64,000 bases of DNA from Oikopleura dioica (taxonomy: Eukaryota > Chordata > Appendicularia > Copelata > Oikopleuridae): positions 806,001-870,000 of the forward strand of contig OU015570.1 of NCBI GenBank assembly GCA_907165135.1, given 5' to 3'. The number at the start of each line of letters is the position of its first letter. Position 1 is the stretch's first letter. Shown here one piece after another: positions 9,713-21,395 of this stretch. The notes under the pieces are model-generated. The model did not search any database and was not told where the DNA came from. It saw nothing but the letters and a program-made list of their open reading frames with translations. Made by a program: the position numbers and the translations under genes.

Positions 9713-9887
9713 AAGAGTTCCTATTAAGCAAAGGAATATTTTTCCTTATTAGAGCGCGCTGCTCCTTAGCGCCTCCAAAAGGCCGAGCCTAAGGTCACTT
9801 TTTCCCCTGCTTCGAGAATGTTACGTCATTCCGGGCAGTGTTCGAAATCCGCCGAAAACCCCTCTTTACTGTTCACTCTTCTTTTCA

Positions 9888-10010
9888 AAATGCTGTTCAC
9901 TGTTCACTCTAGAGTGAACAGAAATTCAGAATCTCTGTTCACTGTTCACTCTAAGAGTGAACAGAGAGAACAGTGAACAGCTCACTCTGTTCACTCTGAG
10001 TGAACAGCAA
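9888..10010. repeat. Cluster of GTTCACTCT/AGAGTGAAC palindromes
   Basis: GTTCACT and AGTGAAC occur about a dozen times in some 120 bp. They include a perfect 22 bp palindrome centred on CTAG at 9911 and several near-palindromes with one extra central base. Strong hairpin or cruciform potential; no coding content. Confidence 0.75.
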
Positions 10011-10114
10011 ATTTCGAACCCTGATTCCGGGTAATAACCACATCGCAGGCCTTAGTGAAAGTGCGCCTGAATTTTAACGCATCGCCCCGCGAGTGAAATC
10101 GCAACGGCACACGG

Positions 10115-11230
10115 CAGGGGACCAACAGCAAATACGAGTTTACAACGCTTAGACATTTCATCTGCTTCATGTACTCAGCTCTGAAAAATATACTCCAGCT
10201 GTCGAGATTGTATCAGACGATTTCACCAACAAAAATAAACTATCAACGCTGTTTAGCACGCTGAAGATCTGAATGATGCGCACAAAATCTTGTAGAGAAC
10301 TCATTTTTGCAGGAGGCTTACTTTCTCTTATTTCGCACCTCTTTCTCTGGAAGATGGAATTCGATTTTTCGATGTCTTTTTTGTCGAGGTTTTTTCTAAA
10401 AGAATTAAATTGGTCTTATCGGGTCTATTTCGATAAAAATTCGTTTTTCCATTTAATTTTACGGACTTCATATAAATAATATGTCCGGATTTTACGGACA
10501 AAAAAGACTAAAACGAACATGCCCGGGACTTAAGTGGACGAAAAACCGTTTTTTCGATCCGGAGTCTGTTCACGGATAAACAAGACTCGGAAAATTTTGT
10601 CTCTAAATGGAGATCTTTTTTCAACGCTATGCAGAATAGTTCTGCATTTCTGCAGAAAAATTCTGTCTTTTTTGCAGAATAGTTCTTCATTTGCAGAGTT
10701 GTTCTGCATTCGGCAGCATAATTCTGCGAAAAGCAGAATAGTTCTGCTTTTTGCAGAATAGTTCCGTTTTTGCAGAATAGTTCTACATGCAGAATAGTTT
10801 CGACCCCCTCCCATTTAAACAGTAAAAATGGAGCTTGGCAGACTCGGATCAAATCTATACACGGACATATCCGTTAAGAACGAAAAACCTGAAAATCAGG
10901 TTGATGATTTTCATCATGATGATGAATTTTTTTGATGATGAAAATTTTCAAGAGATGGAGGCGGGAAAGTAGAGAAAGTTGGCCTCCTGCAAAAATGAGT
11001 TCTCTACCAGATTTTGCGCGCAAGGGCCGCAGGCCCGCAGCGTGCTCAACAGCGTTGATAATTTCTTTTGGATTTTCTTGTTCTATGTATATGTTGATAT
11101 TTTTGCGATGAACGTACATAAAGCAGACGAAATGGCTAATTATTTGATTAGAAATTTATAAATTTTGATCAATTATCTAGTTTCATTTTACAAACAGCGT
11201 TGTAAACTCGTATTTGCTGTTGGTCCCCTG
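10115..11230. mobile_element. Foldback-like non-autonomous element with long inverted ends
   Basis: The ends CAGGGGACCAACAGC (10115) and its complement (ending 11230) continue into AAATACGAGTTTACAACG on both sides. A second, inner pair of inverted segments (about 10235-10350 and 10940-11060, containing AGAGAACTCATTTTTGCAGG) extends the symmetry. CAGGGG ends recall hAT elements, but I see no 8 bp target duplication. No transposase is encoded. Confidence 0.7.
10625..10802. repeat. Degenerate GCAGAATAGTTCTGC repeats
   Basis: The word GCAGAATAGTTC or a close variant recurs at least six times, often completed to the short palindrome GCAGAATAGTTCTGC. It sits inside the foldback element at 10,115-11,230 between its inverted arms. 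Confidence 0.7.
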
Positions 11231-12149
11231 CTTGCATTTTCCTGACTGAGCTAAAAAGAACGAAAGAAAATTAATTCAAAACAAATCTAGAGACGCGCTC
11301 CTAAAACAACAACAACAGACAATTCAAAATCGGCCCAAGTCCTCAAAACCTCAAAATGGAAACAAGGGCAACATGTTGCCCTTGTTGCCCTTGTTGCCCT
11401 TGTTGCCATTTTCAGGTTTTACCGTTAAGAACCCTATGTCGATATTGATAATATATTTTTTTCGTAAATCCTTGTCTTCGAGAAGTTGTTCGAAAGCACC
11501 TGAAGTGTCAAATGATATCTTTATGAAGTTCAATTCGATGTCAAGATTTTTGTGAATAAAATGAAAGTCTATTGATTTCGCGAATAAGAGAAATGGTATA
11601 AATCGGCGCGGCGCTGCTTGCTCGATCCGCGCTTCGCCATAACCTATTTCTAACGAAGCCGTAAAATCTGAACGGAATATTTTTTTCAATTCAAAAAGAT
11701 TCTGAATAATCAAAAATGAAATTAGCTAAAAAACAAAACGTAAGTAGTAAGTAGTAAGTGTATCTTATGTTTGTTTCCTGGTGTAAAATAAAATAAAAAC
11801 TATCGAATAAAAAAATAGGAGATTTTGAGCTTTTTTTTCGCTGGAAATTCTAGCAGCTGCAAGAAATGTCAAAAGAGGTGAAGAGCTGCAAATCTCAATT
11901 CCAGCTTATCAATTATTTTGGAAGAATCGAGTGGTGATCGATAAAATTGATCCGATTCCGGCGCTACAGGTGCTCAAATTTTTAGTGGAAGTAAAATAGG
12001 AATCCCAGGTTTTCGTTTGCTCAATACTTTTCAGTTTAACGAAGATAGCATCATGAATCCAGAGTCTATCCACGAGTCTATTGCAAATATCATGGCCGAG
12101 TTTGAACTCAAAAATTTTCATTCGGGACTCAAAAAAGCGAGAACTCATT
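11231..12149. other. Non-coding stretch with a TTGTTGCCC microsatellite
   Basis: A 9 bp repeat (TTGTTGCCC, about four units) lies at 11,372-11,407. On the minus strand an open frame of 120 codons (11,713-11,351) runs through this repeat; it has no recognisable domain and its C terminus is only the repeat, so I do not call it a gene. Confidence 0.5.
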
Positions 12150-12358
12150 GTAGTTGCGATTCTTGAGATAGACTGATATGCCTGAAAGGCTTTTAACTTT
12201 TTAGTTGTAGTTGCGATTATAGAGATAGACTGATTTGCCTGAAAGGCTTTTAAGTTAAGTCTTAGTTGCGATTCTAGAGATAGACTGATTTGCCTGAAAG
12301 GCTTTTAGCTTTTTAGTTGTAGTTGCGGTTCTAGAGATAGACTGATTTGCCTGAAGGT
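12150..12358 (+). repeat. Tandem repeat, four units of 55-57 bp
   Basis: TAGTTGCGATT recurs at 12,151, 12,208, 12,263 and, as TAGTTGCGGTT, at 12,320. Each unit continues with GATAGACTGAT and, in the first three, GCCTGAAAGGC, a 5 bp hairpin. Minisatellite of unknown function. Confidence 0.85.
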
Positions 12359-13505
12359 CAGTGCCTGAATATCAGTGTAACTCCTATTTTTCTTTCGATT
12401 CTGCTGATTGACGTTTTGATCTTGATTTTTAAACTTTATAAGTTAATTAAGTTATTTATTAGTGGAGATCACAAAAAGAATTATAAATTTTTAATTATCA
12501 GAATGGGCACTGCCAGTTACTTAAAGAAAAAACGAGTAGCGAAAAAATTGGAGCCGAACGCCGGAGTGTCTTCCACTTATTTAATTTTCACTTTATTTAA
12601 TTATTATTAATATCGGAAGATCATTTATTATCATCAAATCCAGTCAAAAGAATCATTTTCTGGTGTTGATTTTATTCTGCCGCCCGACCAAATCATGAAC
12701 TCGTTGTCGCGAAAGCTAAAAGATAAATCATTAAAAAAATCCTCAGATAAAAAAAATTTAACCGTTCGTTACGTAAAGCTTCGTCTATCCCACAATTTTG
12801 TGCTTTTAAATGACATAAGCAGGAGCGCAGTCTGAGTGTAAAAAAGGGGTATGCTGCATACCGTATGCAGCATACCGTATGCTCCATATACCGTATGCTA
12901 AAAGTCGAGAAAATAATAATTGCAAACAGAGACCAAGAAAAAGAAGAAAACTTTCTCCGTTCAGATTTTACGGGTCCTAGAAAAAAAGGTCACCGCTGGG
13001 CGCTGAACAGGCAGCTGAAATCGTCTAGAGACATGATTATAACGAGAAAAAAATTCTTAATTTTGACTCCTCAAAGAAAAATTAAAACCCTGAAGTTTGT
13101 GTTTACAGGGCTGCAAAACCTTTGAAACCTGTAAATACTGTTCCTGTGTATTTTATCCTGTCCTGTTTCCTGTTTTAGGCTGGGCAGATGAAGTTTCTGG
13201 GAGAATGAAGCTTACCCCTTTTCGCATCCTTATTCAAACGCAATTAAAGAAAAATCGAATTCAACTTTTAAGAAAAGAAAATTACACGGTTTTAGTCATC
13301 TAAGGAATTTTTACAATGTTTCAGTCAGAATAGGTTGGTTTTATACCTTTACACGGATTCAGACAATTCCAGCATATTGAAACAATGTAACGACTGAATC
13401 CGTGTAATTACACGGTTTAAGATTAACACAGTTTCAGCTTTACACGGTCTCAGACATTTACACGGTTTCAAAAAGCCACTTGAACTTTAATTAGCATTTC
13501 TGACT
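12359..13505. other. Non-coding AT-rich DNA with palindromes
   Basis: Contains an inverted repeat with 13 bp arms GTATGCTGCATAC and one central base (12,849-12,875), a CCTGT-rich run (13,105-13,180) like that near 435, and TACACGG words in both orientations at 13,350-13,465. Open frames up to 87 codons lack recognisable motifs. Confidence 0.45.
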
Positions 13506-13603
13506 GACCTTTGGAATGTCTGATTCTAGGATGCGGTGACCTTTTCGCCAAAATCGTCAATTCTGAAGGTGACCGCACTCTAGAATCAGACACTCCAAAG
13601 GTC
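13506..13603. repeat. 98 bp near-perfect hairpin
   Basis: The arms start GACCTTTGGAATGTCTGATT and end with the complement (...CAGACACTCCAAAGGTC). About 34 of 38 arm positions pair, leaving a loop of about 22 bases. It could be a miniature foldback element or a hairpin-RNA source. Confidence 0.75.
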
Positions 13604-13825
13604 GAAAATGATATCAAATTAGGATAACTGACCTTAATTTTTCAACTTCATGGTTAAATGGTCAGTCATGAATAAAGATTGCTTCGTCTGATAAGAAGAG
13701 CTGAAAATTTGAGAACAGCGCCGGTTCTGCATATGAAATCGAATTGCAGTAGATTCTGACATATGTTAGAGTTTTACCAAAAATACCTTTTCTAAAAAAT
13801 GGTTCTTTAGTTGACCTTGTCGTTA

Positions 13826-14075
13826 TCTCATTTTATTGGCAGCGACTTGTTTCGGAGTAGAACTCCTTCTTCAGGCAACAGATCAATAAACAGTTAACCC
13901 AGAAAAATGATGTTACCCTGAGAAGCGAAAAAGCGCGTCTGAGTAAAGAGCGAGATTACAATCGAGATATGAGCGCGTAACAGAAAATGACAAAAGGGGC
14001 ATAAGTTTTGCCGCAAAACAGATGCCATGAAGAAGGAGTTCTTCTCCGAAACACGTCGCTGCCAATAAAATGAGA
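13826..14075. mobile_element. 250 bp MITE with TA flanks
   Basis: Inverted arms of about 50 bp begin TCTCATTTTATTGGCAGCGA and are bounded by TA on both sides (13,824-13,825 and 14,076-14,077), the duplication used by Tc1/mariner-type transposases. Each arm also holds a small hairpin ending TCCGAAAC on one strand. No coding capacity. Confidence 0.65.
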
Positions 14076-14077
14076 TA

Positions 14078-14804
14078 AAAAAAAAGACTCAATATGAACG
14101 TCATGATGTTTTCTGTGATAACTTATTGCCCATAAGTTTATTCTGACCTCTAAAATAATGACATAATAAAGTTAATTGTAAATTTCAAGATTTTGTATTT
14201 GAATTCAGACATGGAATAAGTAGTATCAGGGTTCCGCACGATTGTGACAGAGCCTTTTAATTTACCAAAATTTTTAAACTCTACTAAAAATGACTAGTAG
14301 AATCCATTTCCGATGCTTGTTTCTCCCAAAAGTCTTTTCTTCTGTCATTTTAAAGCTATATAAAAATACAAAGTTTAAAAAGCTTTTGCGCTCTGATTGG
14401 TCAGCGGCGCAAGGAACTTTTAGACTGCAGATTCTTCCATCTGAACAACACAGTCAGAAATTGGACCAATCAGCGCGCGGGAAATGATAATGTTAATGCT
14501 TATGAAAACTTAAATTGATCAAAAATTTCGTTGAGTTATCATTTCATATAAAAACAAAAACTATTATTTTGCGGTGTTCATTTCAATGGGAGGGCGACTG
14601 AACGTGGGCGACAGAAATATACCGGAAAACCGAGATAAATCGTCGGCCAATTTCAATAAGGAATAGAAATTCCGAATCCTTACCTCCCATGTATTTATGA
14701 TCGTTGGAAAGAGCGTAAAAAGTTACGTCAGAAAAAAATATTTCTAGAGGCTGAGTCATCTTAAATGACGTCATGGCGGCTGGTTGAAAGTCCAAAATTT
14801 TTTC
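14078..14804. other. Unassigned non-coding DNA
   Basis: I see a CCAAT-containing inverted pair (GATTGGTCAGCG near 14,395 and its near-complement at about 14,464) and otherwise no gene or recognisable element. Confidence 0.4.
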
Positions 14805-15038
14805 ACAAAAAATCGCAGAATTAAGCGCAGTTTCAGCTTATTTTCCGCAGTTTCGCAGAAAATCGCAGAATTTACCGCATTTTTCAATTTTTTCCGAAGA
14901 TCGCAGAAAATCGCAGTCTGCGCCGCACTGCGAAGAGAAAATTTTAAATCTCGCAGTTCGCACCGCAGAAAATCGTCAAAAAAAAATCGCAGCTCGCACC
15001 GCACCGCAGTTGAAAATTTTAGAAAATGTACATCCCTG
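14805..15038 (-). mobile_element. Truncated hAT-like element (CGCAG-rich family)
   Basis: This is a reverse-complement match to the left part of the element at 46,304: many AAAATCGCAG words and the terminal inverted repeat AATGTACATCCCTG at 15,025-15,038. The other end is missing, so there is no target duplication to read. Confidence 0.75.
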
Positions 15039-15239
15039 ATTGGAGGGGTCGCGATTGTTGCTACTGGAGGATATACATGGTATGTAGATTCAGCTTCGAG
15101 AGGACTGTAACTAAGACACTTGGTGTGATGTTCTCAAGCTTTGAAAACGTGCTCTGTTTTTATCCTAGGGCCTCAGCGACAATACACGGATGTACTCGCT
15201 TGACTACTCGCAGTTAATAAAGGTGAACAAGCCTTAGTA

Positions 15240-15770
15240 CGAAAGAATATATTCGTAGGGCTTGGTGGAGGAGAACTCTAATAGGTATAAAGTTCTGTCG
15301 TCTTGTTTGTCGTCGTTCTCAGTTTGTTCTCTAATCTAGTTGTTGTTCCTGCGAAGTCAGTAAAAAGTCAAGTTGTTTGTTTTGTTTGTTCGTTCCTGTT
15401 GAGTAGGATGGTTTATTGCAGTAAAAGGGACAGTATATATAGTCAGTACAGAATAGCGCCAGAGAGCAGTTGGCGGTAGTGAGTCGCTCTCTGCTGCCAT
15501 CGTATGAGTCAAAATTGAGAATCTGATCGCCTAGAAGGTTCCATCGTGATTCATCTCTTATCAGTGCGTCATTGCTTATCATTGCGTCATTGCTTTATCA
15601 GTGCGTCATTTCCTTTCTCATGGTTTTGGTTTCCCAGGGTCTGTGAGTCACTATGACTCAGTAAGGAGAATCTGCGTGGTGGGCTAGGGTGGCGCACGAG
15701 TGCGGCCAGGGCAAGCCTGCTCGTGGGAAACACCGGTGGCGCTTGGCAACATAACTCATTCTCAATTCTC
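15240..15770 (-). promoter_or_regulatory. LTR-like segment on the minus strand (tentative)
   Basis: On the minus strand a TATA box (ACTATATATACTG, near 15,435) is followed about 25 bases later by an AATAAA at about 15,411, the close spacing seen in LTRs here. Three short GCGTCATT repeats lie at 15,566-15,612. I cannot define LTR ends or a target duplication, so a solo LTR is only a suggestion. Confidence 0.3.
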
Positions 15771-15775
15771 ATGCT

Positions 15776-17180
15776 AGAGTCAGGTGTATATTCGGGCTAT
15801 CAAGGACGAGACGAGGAGATTCGTCAAGAAGTCGCCCACGAACGCGATCGAATTACTCAATTGGAGAACGTTGTTGAGCTGGTCAAGGATGAGCTCGACC
15901 TCGCAGTGAAAAAAATCCGTCGCTCCAACGCACCGATCATTACTTGGGGCGGACTTGACATACCGACTGACGAGAAAGCAATCAAAGAGATTCTTGAAGG
16001 CGAATGATCATCAATCAATCAGTACGTCGCCGAGCAGTCTCGCGACGATGGACGACAACTGGTAAAAGCCGCACTTACACTCACGAACCATCGACTACCA
16101 CTTTTCTCAAAATTCCTTGATTCCATCAAAGCACAATGCATCGCTCTACAAACTGTCGAAATGGAAGCCGCCAAACGTTTTTGCACGATATTCGCGTTCC
16201 ACACTACAAGATGGGACACCAATTTCCGCTTCAATGGCCTAGAACTCACCACTTACATGTCTGAGAATGGAACCTTCGCCGAGCAATTTCGAATCAAAGA
16301 AGTCATTGTCAACATCAGAATTCCGATTTCTCGAATGAAGCTCGTCGCAAAAAGGTACCAAGTCATTAATCTTGAATTTTTTAACAGCGACGGCACACGA
16401 TGGCGACTTGATCTTCCCAAATTCCTCGTCAAGATGCCTTCGAACGAGATATTTGAGATGAACCCATCAAACTGCCTCCACTTCACTCCAAGCTACAGCT
16501 GTGCCACATCAATCTTGGAACCAAATTAATGCGGCGAGAGTGTGCTCGTTCACAAAAACACCAAGCTTTCCCAGACAATTGAAATGGACAATCTCAAGTG
16601 CGGCCTCAACGAAGACTTCGAACGTGCCTTCGTCTCAATTAGGCACCCTTCAACCGTGGAGTTCTTTCATCATCATCCCTCGAAACAAGTTGACGCGATC
16701 GACTCCTTCTACAAAACAGTCTTTGCCGGCGCTCTCGATTGCGGCCCGCGTATCTTGAAGATATCTGCTGGAAGACAATTAGCAAGAGCGACGTCTCGCA
16801 TCAACTACATTGCGCCTATGCAAATTCGACCCAGAAACATTGAAGATGAAGAAATCGACGAGATGGGTAAGGAGATTGACGACTCTTTCCGCCAGCTTGC
16901 GAAAATGGAAGACGATTACAACATTCGTCACAAATCAACTCTGCAACTCAAGAAGGACACCGCGAAAACAGAAGTCGAAACCGCCAAAGACTGGATTTAC
17001 GATAACTACTTCGCCCCCATTCTCGGCTTCCTTTCTACACTCTCTACATTGGTTCTACTTATAATTGTCGCCGGATGTATAATCGAATTCAAATTCTGCA
17101 AACCAACTCGACAGCCATACGTCGCTACGGAACTCTCAAGAGCGCAACACCTGTCAAGTAGATCCGAAACCTCAATCTAG
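15776..17180 (+). pseudogene. env: Envelope-like (Env) pseudogene, 5' truncated
   Basis: One reading frame runs for about 465 codons with only two in-frame stops (TGA 16,005-16,007 and TAA 16,527-16,529). The beginning is charged and heptad-like, suggesting a coiled coil. Near the C terminus there is a long hydrophobic segment (about 17,020-17,080) followed by a short cytoplasmic tail of about 25 residues with basic residues, as in a type I membrane glycoprotein. It ends about 20 bases before a gypsy-type LTR, the usual place of env. The signal peptide and surface part are missing. It could be another membrane protein carried by the element, but position and architecture favour Env. Confidence 0.7.
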
Positions 17181-17203
17181 AAAACCCGCCGACAAGTCAC
17201 CGT

Positions 17204-17671
17204 TGACATGACTGGGCGGCCCGGCAGATAAAAAATTCTTAAAGTACCGATTTTGTAAAATTTTTGTAATATTTTACATATTTCTGACTCACTCGCCACG
17301 GACAAAGGTTATCTCTTTTTTTGTTAGATTTAAGTAATATTCTACATATTTCTTACTTACTCGCGACGGACGTAAGTTATTATGCCTTTTATAAAATTTA
17401 GTGATATTTTACATATTTCTCACTTATCTTGATCTGACTTGTACAAACTCTTATATTCCGCCCCATTTTAGTGTGCACTGACCCGATTATAGTTATCGAC
17501 GTGACGAATCGACGATTGCAATCATAAACAACTGACTTATCTCTCCACTCTGAAACACCTGACTGACTTTGACTCCCTTTATAAGCGATTTACGCCCTGC
17601 CAAAAACATTCAAACTCAATAAAACCTCGATCGACTTTAATTTTTCGTTCCAGTCTTGTCAATTCTTATCA
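17204..17671 (+). repeat. LTR of element F, downstream of env
   Basis: Starts TGACATGACTG, like the A LTR (TGACACGACTG), and has TTTATAAG at 17,577-17,585 and AATAAA at 17,618-17,623, closely matching the A layout. It is longer (about 460 bp) because TTTTACATATTTCT recurs in U3. The right end is uncertain. Probably the 3' LTR of the env-bearing element. Confidence 0.65.
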
Positions 17672-18710
17672 CTCCTCTCAAGATTTTTTCGTCAAAGGCG
17701 TAAAGTGGATATCAAAGAGGCAAAAACTATCAAAATTCCGAATGAATTCAAGAAGATTGCTAAGAAATTCGGACTTCCACAAGCTAACCTCGAATTCTTC
17801 TACAAACACAGAGAATCCTTCAACTGGGAGTTTTAGAAGAAATTCAATGTTCACTGCACTGAATATCTCTAGAAATAAAGAGCTTCTCACAAAAATTGAA
17901 TAAATAAGACAAAATTCTGTAGACATCGCAAAGCTTCTCACTTGTCTCTATAGGAGGGCCTGAAGCCATAAAAATGAGTTTTCTCATTTTTTGAAAAATA
18001 AGTAGATGACGCAACAACGATCATCAAAGAAGGTCAGCGCGGACAAGTTCTCGAAGGTAGAAATATAAATTTTATTTTGCGTTTTAATGATGTCTACCCC
18101 TTGAAGGCGCAAAATAGTCAAAAAATTAAAGTTTTCATTTAAATTTTATTGTAAAATTTATATATCGACATAACCACAAATCTAATTCTCTGGTTCTTGA
18201 CAGGCGCACGGTCTGTCCGTTTATTTTTCAGTCAAACGTAATCAACTTGACTGGTAATCATACTTAGGCTCTAAATGTAAAGATCCTTAAAGGATCTTTA
18301 AGGAGTAGAAATTAAAAATAAGTCGCCTCATTAAAGGTGGTCAAGGGTAATTGAGGGTTGATAACAATTTTTCAAAATAAATTTTTCAAAGATAAATTTA
18401 CATAAATATTAATAAAAATGATCATTTTTTCAGTTGCGATTGACTTGGGCTCGTAAATAAGGGTGTCGCCAACAAGAATTTTTTAAAGGGGTTCCCAGCG
18501 GATTTTCCAATATTTTACAAATTTATTTGTTTGAAAAATTTTTTAACGTACAAGTAAATCAAACCTACCGCGATTCCATTTACAGTTGACTAGCACAATT
18601 TTGACCCGCACAATTCGGCCCTTTTCCGAATTTCGCAGAAATTAATGAAATTCGCTCAATAACTTATTACTAAGCCATCTTTATGAATTTCTGTCAAATT
18701 TGCTTGCTCA
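17672..18710. other. Mostly non-coding DNA between F LTR and gag relic
   Basis: A short open stretch at about 17,707-17,836 reads as plausible protein (Lys-rich, ending in a stop) but is too short to identify. A small palindrome AAAGATCCTT-A-AAGGATCTTT lies at 18,279-18,299. Nothing else supported. Confidence 0.4.
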
Positions 18711-19320
18711 AAGTACGACGAAGACGACAAAGAGACAATTAAAGAGCCTAGAGACAGACCTTCGCGCAAAGATGGAACGAATGAAACTGATTTTCGACAC
18801 TTCATTAAAACTTCACGAAATTTAAGAAAACACGAGCGAGAAAACCGCCCTGGAAACCGAGTTCTAACGAACCCGCCGGAACATTTGCCTCACTCACCTT
18901 GATTCTGTTTTCCGCGAGCGCTACGAAGACGAATTCGAAGATATTAAGGGCTTAAACGACTTATTTGACCTCCTTTACCAGATTATTGGCCAAGAGAACG
19001 CTGATTAAGAAGCAAAAGAGGCCCGACAAAAATTAAACACAGTCAGTCGTCGAATCGAAGAAGAATAGACTTTTTGACGATTTTATACCAGGCTAGAGAA
19101 ACTCGCAGCCACCGCAAGCAAAGGTAATGCTACTCTTCAGAAACACTTCTTAGACGAGGCGTTCGATGCGAGCCTGACGCCAGAACTACGACGGTACCTA
19201 CTTGACCAAGGAAAATCTTCATATGGCACCAGTAACGCAGCGAAATATGTCGACCATATGAAAAAGCACAAAGGCCGAGTCGGGATCAAAGCAGTCTCCG
19301 CAGAGGACACAATGCTCCAA
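18711..19320 (+). pseudogene. gag: Gag relic related to family A
   Basis: The translated frame follows the A gag from about residue 27 to 225, including the conserved segment around CLTHL, the RERYEDEFEDIKG block and a segment matching LDQG. Several stops interrupt it (for example TAA at about 18,824 and 19,006, TAG at about 19,066), and the start, zinc knuckles and pol are missing. It may belong with the neighbouring F env and LTR or be a separate insertion. Confidence 0.8.
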
Positions 19321-20500
19321 TGCGGATATTCGCAAAATTCGAAGACTACGCGAGGTTGGCCCTGGTCAAAATTGAATGCGCTTTTAAATGAGGGTATTTA
19401 TATCTTCGAGTGACAAGTATTCTAGAAGCTGATTCCTTTTGAAGTTCAGAGTCACTTTTCTCTTTCGTGAATCCAAAAATTATGCTATGAAAAAAATGGA
19501 TATGAATGAGGAGAAAAAAACTACACAAGACGTGAGAAATTAATAAAATTTGGGGAGGATAAGAAAAAGTTCTGCGCTATTGAAAAGCCGCGCGAGCTCG
19601 GTTAGGTTAAGGGACCACCTGGGAGCAACATTGACCCATACGTCAGGAGGAAACTCTCGTGCGAATGCAAGTGTAGAAAGGCGAAATCGGGATGTTTAAG
19701 AAAGATTGAGCATTCTCACAGCTAATGAACAGATACCTCTTCACCTCAGTTTACAAGAGCTTGACACTGTTGTGCAACTGATCTCTTATGAGATCTAGGG
19801 TCGGCATCAACCACCCTTTTTCAATGTCGGGTCGGGTCGGGCCACTTTGAAATGGCCGAAATCATGGTCGGGTCGGGTCGGGTCGAGTCGACCTTTTGGT
19901 CTGGTCGGTGGTCGGTTTTTTTAACCAATAAGAATGATGAAAAAGCTTCAAAATTGAATGATGGGGGTTATGAAACTTTCGATTTTATAAATGTCCTTAA
20001 TTCTAAATGGTTTAGCGCTTTTGAAATTAAAATATGAAAAACTTCTCGAATAACAGAAGTGAATTTATGTCAGAAAACATGCCCGAGAATGAGCGAAAAC
20101 CGACCACAGACCTCAACGACAAATCTCAATGTCGGGTCGGGTTGGTCCGACAAAAACCCGACCCGACACCCAACAATGTCGATTTGGTCGATGAGATAAA
20201 TAATACCAAAACCAAGGAGCACGAATAATTACACCAAACTGATCAACGTCGAGCTGGAAAAAATACGAGAAAAATTGTGGAAGAAAATTGACGAGGAGGT
20301 TATGATTGAAAAAACGACCATTGAGCCAAGAGTCGAACAAAATGATTGGGTCCGTATACGAGTGAAGCCAAAAATTAATGTCTATTACTTATAGACATTT
20401 TTTTGTTGATTTTTTAACATGCGTGAAATCTTCCTCTAGAAATTTGCTCCACTTGTTTCATATAATTTTGAATTCCTTATTGTCGATATCGCTCTCATCA
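19321..20500. repeat. GGTCGGGTC-rich repeat and flanking non-coding DNA
   Basis: GTCGGGTCGGG words cluster at 19,829-19,915 and again at 20,131-20,170, where GTCGGGTCGGGTT (20,131-20,143) and AACCCGACCCGAC (20,155-20,167) form a 13 bp stem. The phrase GGCATCAACC near 19,803 also occurs in the inverted-repeat element at 51,953. No gene supported. Confidence 0.45.
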
Positions 20501-21395
20501 CTCATGATTTTTTGTCTGTGTAGAAGTCAATTCCCAGTAAAAAGAACGTGTCCCGTCACAACTCTGATAACGGCGACACGTGCTGTGGTTTTACGGCGGT
20601 TAACCCGCATCAGCGTGGATTACCGCGTAAGCACCACCACCACTAATGATCACTAGCGCCACGCGCTATGATCATAAATACGGAGCACCACCGTAGCTCC
20701 ACACACATTTGTTAAACCGAGACCGAAATGTCTCTTTACAAAACTACTACAATAAATAACAAGAGAATAATCATGTGAGTATTGATTGCAGGCCCTAGTC
20801 TTTAGGCTAGCTATTAGGATAGGACATCTACTTTTACAGTCTGGAGCGAGCGGAGCGATGAGCGATTTATATTCAAAAAAGCCCGGAGCGAAATTTTCAA
20901 CCCTGTCCCACTGTGCATCCCCTTTTCATGCGAGAATGATTTATATCCTTTCTGCTGTTCAAAAAAAATTCGGATTGAAAGAGACTCGCCCAGATCTTTT
21001 TTGTCAAGTTTTTTTTTGATTACATACAGTGGCACATCCCAAACTGGGCATGAGTCACCACATCCCAAAGTAGGCTGAGGCTGGACAAAGCGACCTACCT
21101 AGTTAAGGATTTACCACTGTAGATATCATGTCATTTTTTCACAAAATACGTCGATAAGATATGAAAATTCATAACTATCTCGAGTTTTTCTGAAACGTGT
21201 TTTTCAACAAGCAACAAAATAAATATTAGATGAACTATGATAGGGGGTCAATATAAGCGTAGCATTTACATGATGTAAATTTTACATCAATAAAAGGCTT
21301 ATTAAACGAAGATTAATTGTTTCTTGACCAATTAGTGGAGTCAGGAATTCCGGGCATTTTTCAATGCCAAGGCACTGCCAAACTGTCAATAGGTG
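20501..21395. other. Non-coding DNA, possible promoter-like segment
   Basis: Around 20,560-20,700 the sequence is CG-rich for this window and contains ATAAATA (about 20,674) and an AATAAA (about 20,751), the order seen in LTRs. I cannot find LTR ends. The rest is unassigned. Confidence 0.3.

Noticed and set aside
10115-11230. hAT assignment for the CAGGGG-ended foldback element
   Set aside because: The flanks (GCACACGG and CTTGCATT) are not duplicates, so only the inverted-repeat structure is claimed.
11351-11713. Minus-strand 120-codon frame
   Set aside because: Its end is a translated microsatellite and the rest has no recognisable feature.
13826-14075. Hammerhead-ribozyme-like motif in the MITE arms (CTGAAGA ... 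stem ... CCGAAAC ... GTC)
   Set aside because: An extra base lies between the CUGANGA core and stem II and helices I and III are very short, so the catalytic fold is not supported. The hairpin is better explained as part of the inverted repeat.
19595-19640. 5S rRNA-like phrase GACCACCTGGGAG after GGTTAGG
   Set aside because: Only about a dozen bases match the box C region of 5S genes; the rest of the gene is absent. Possibly a 5S-derived SINE scrap, but not callable.
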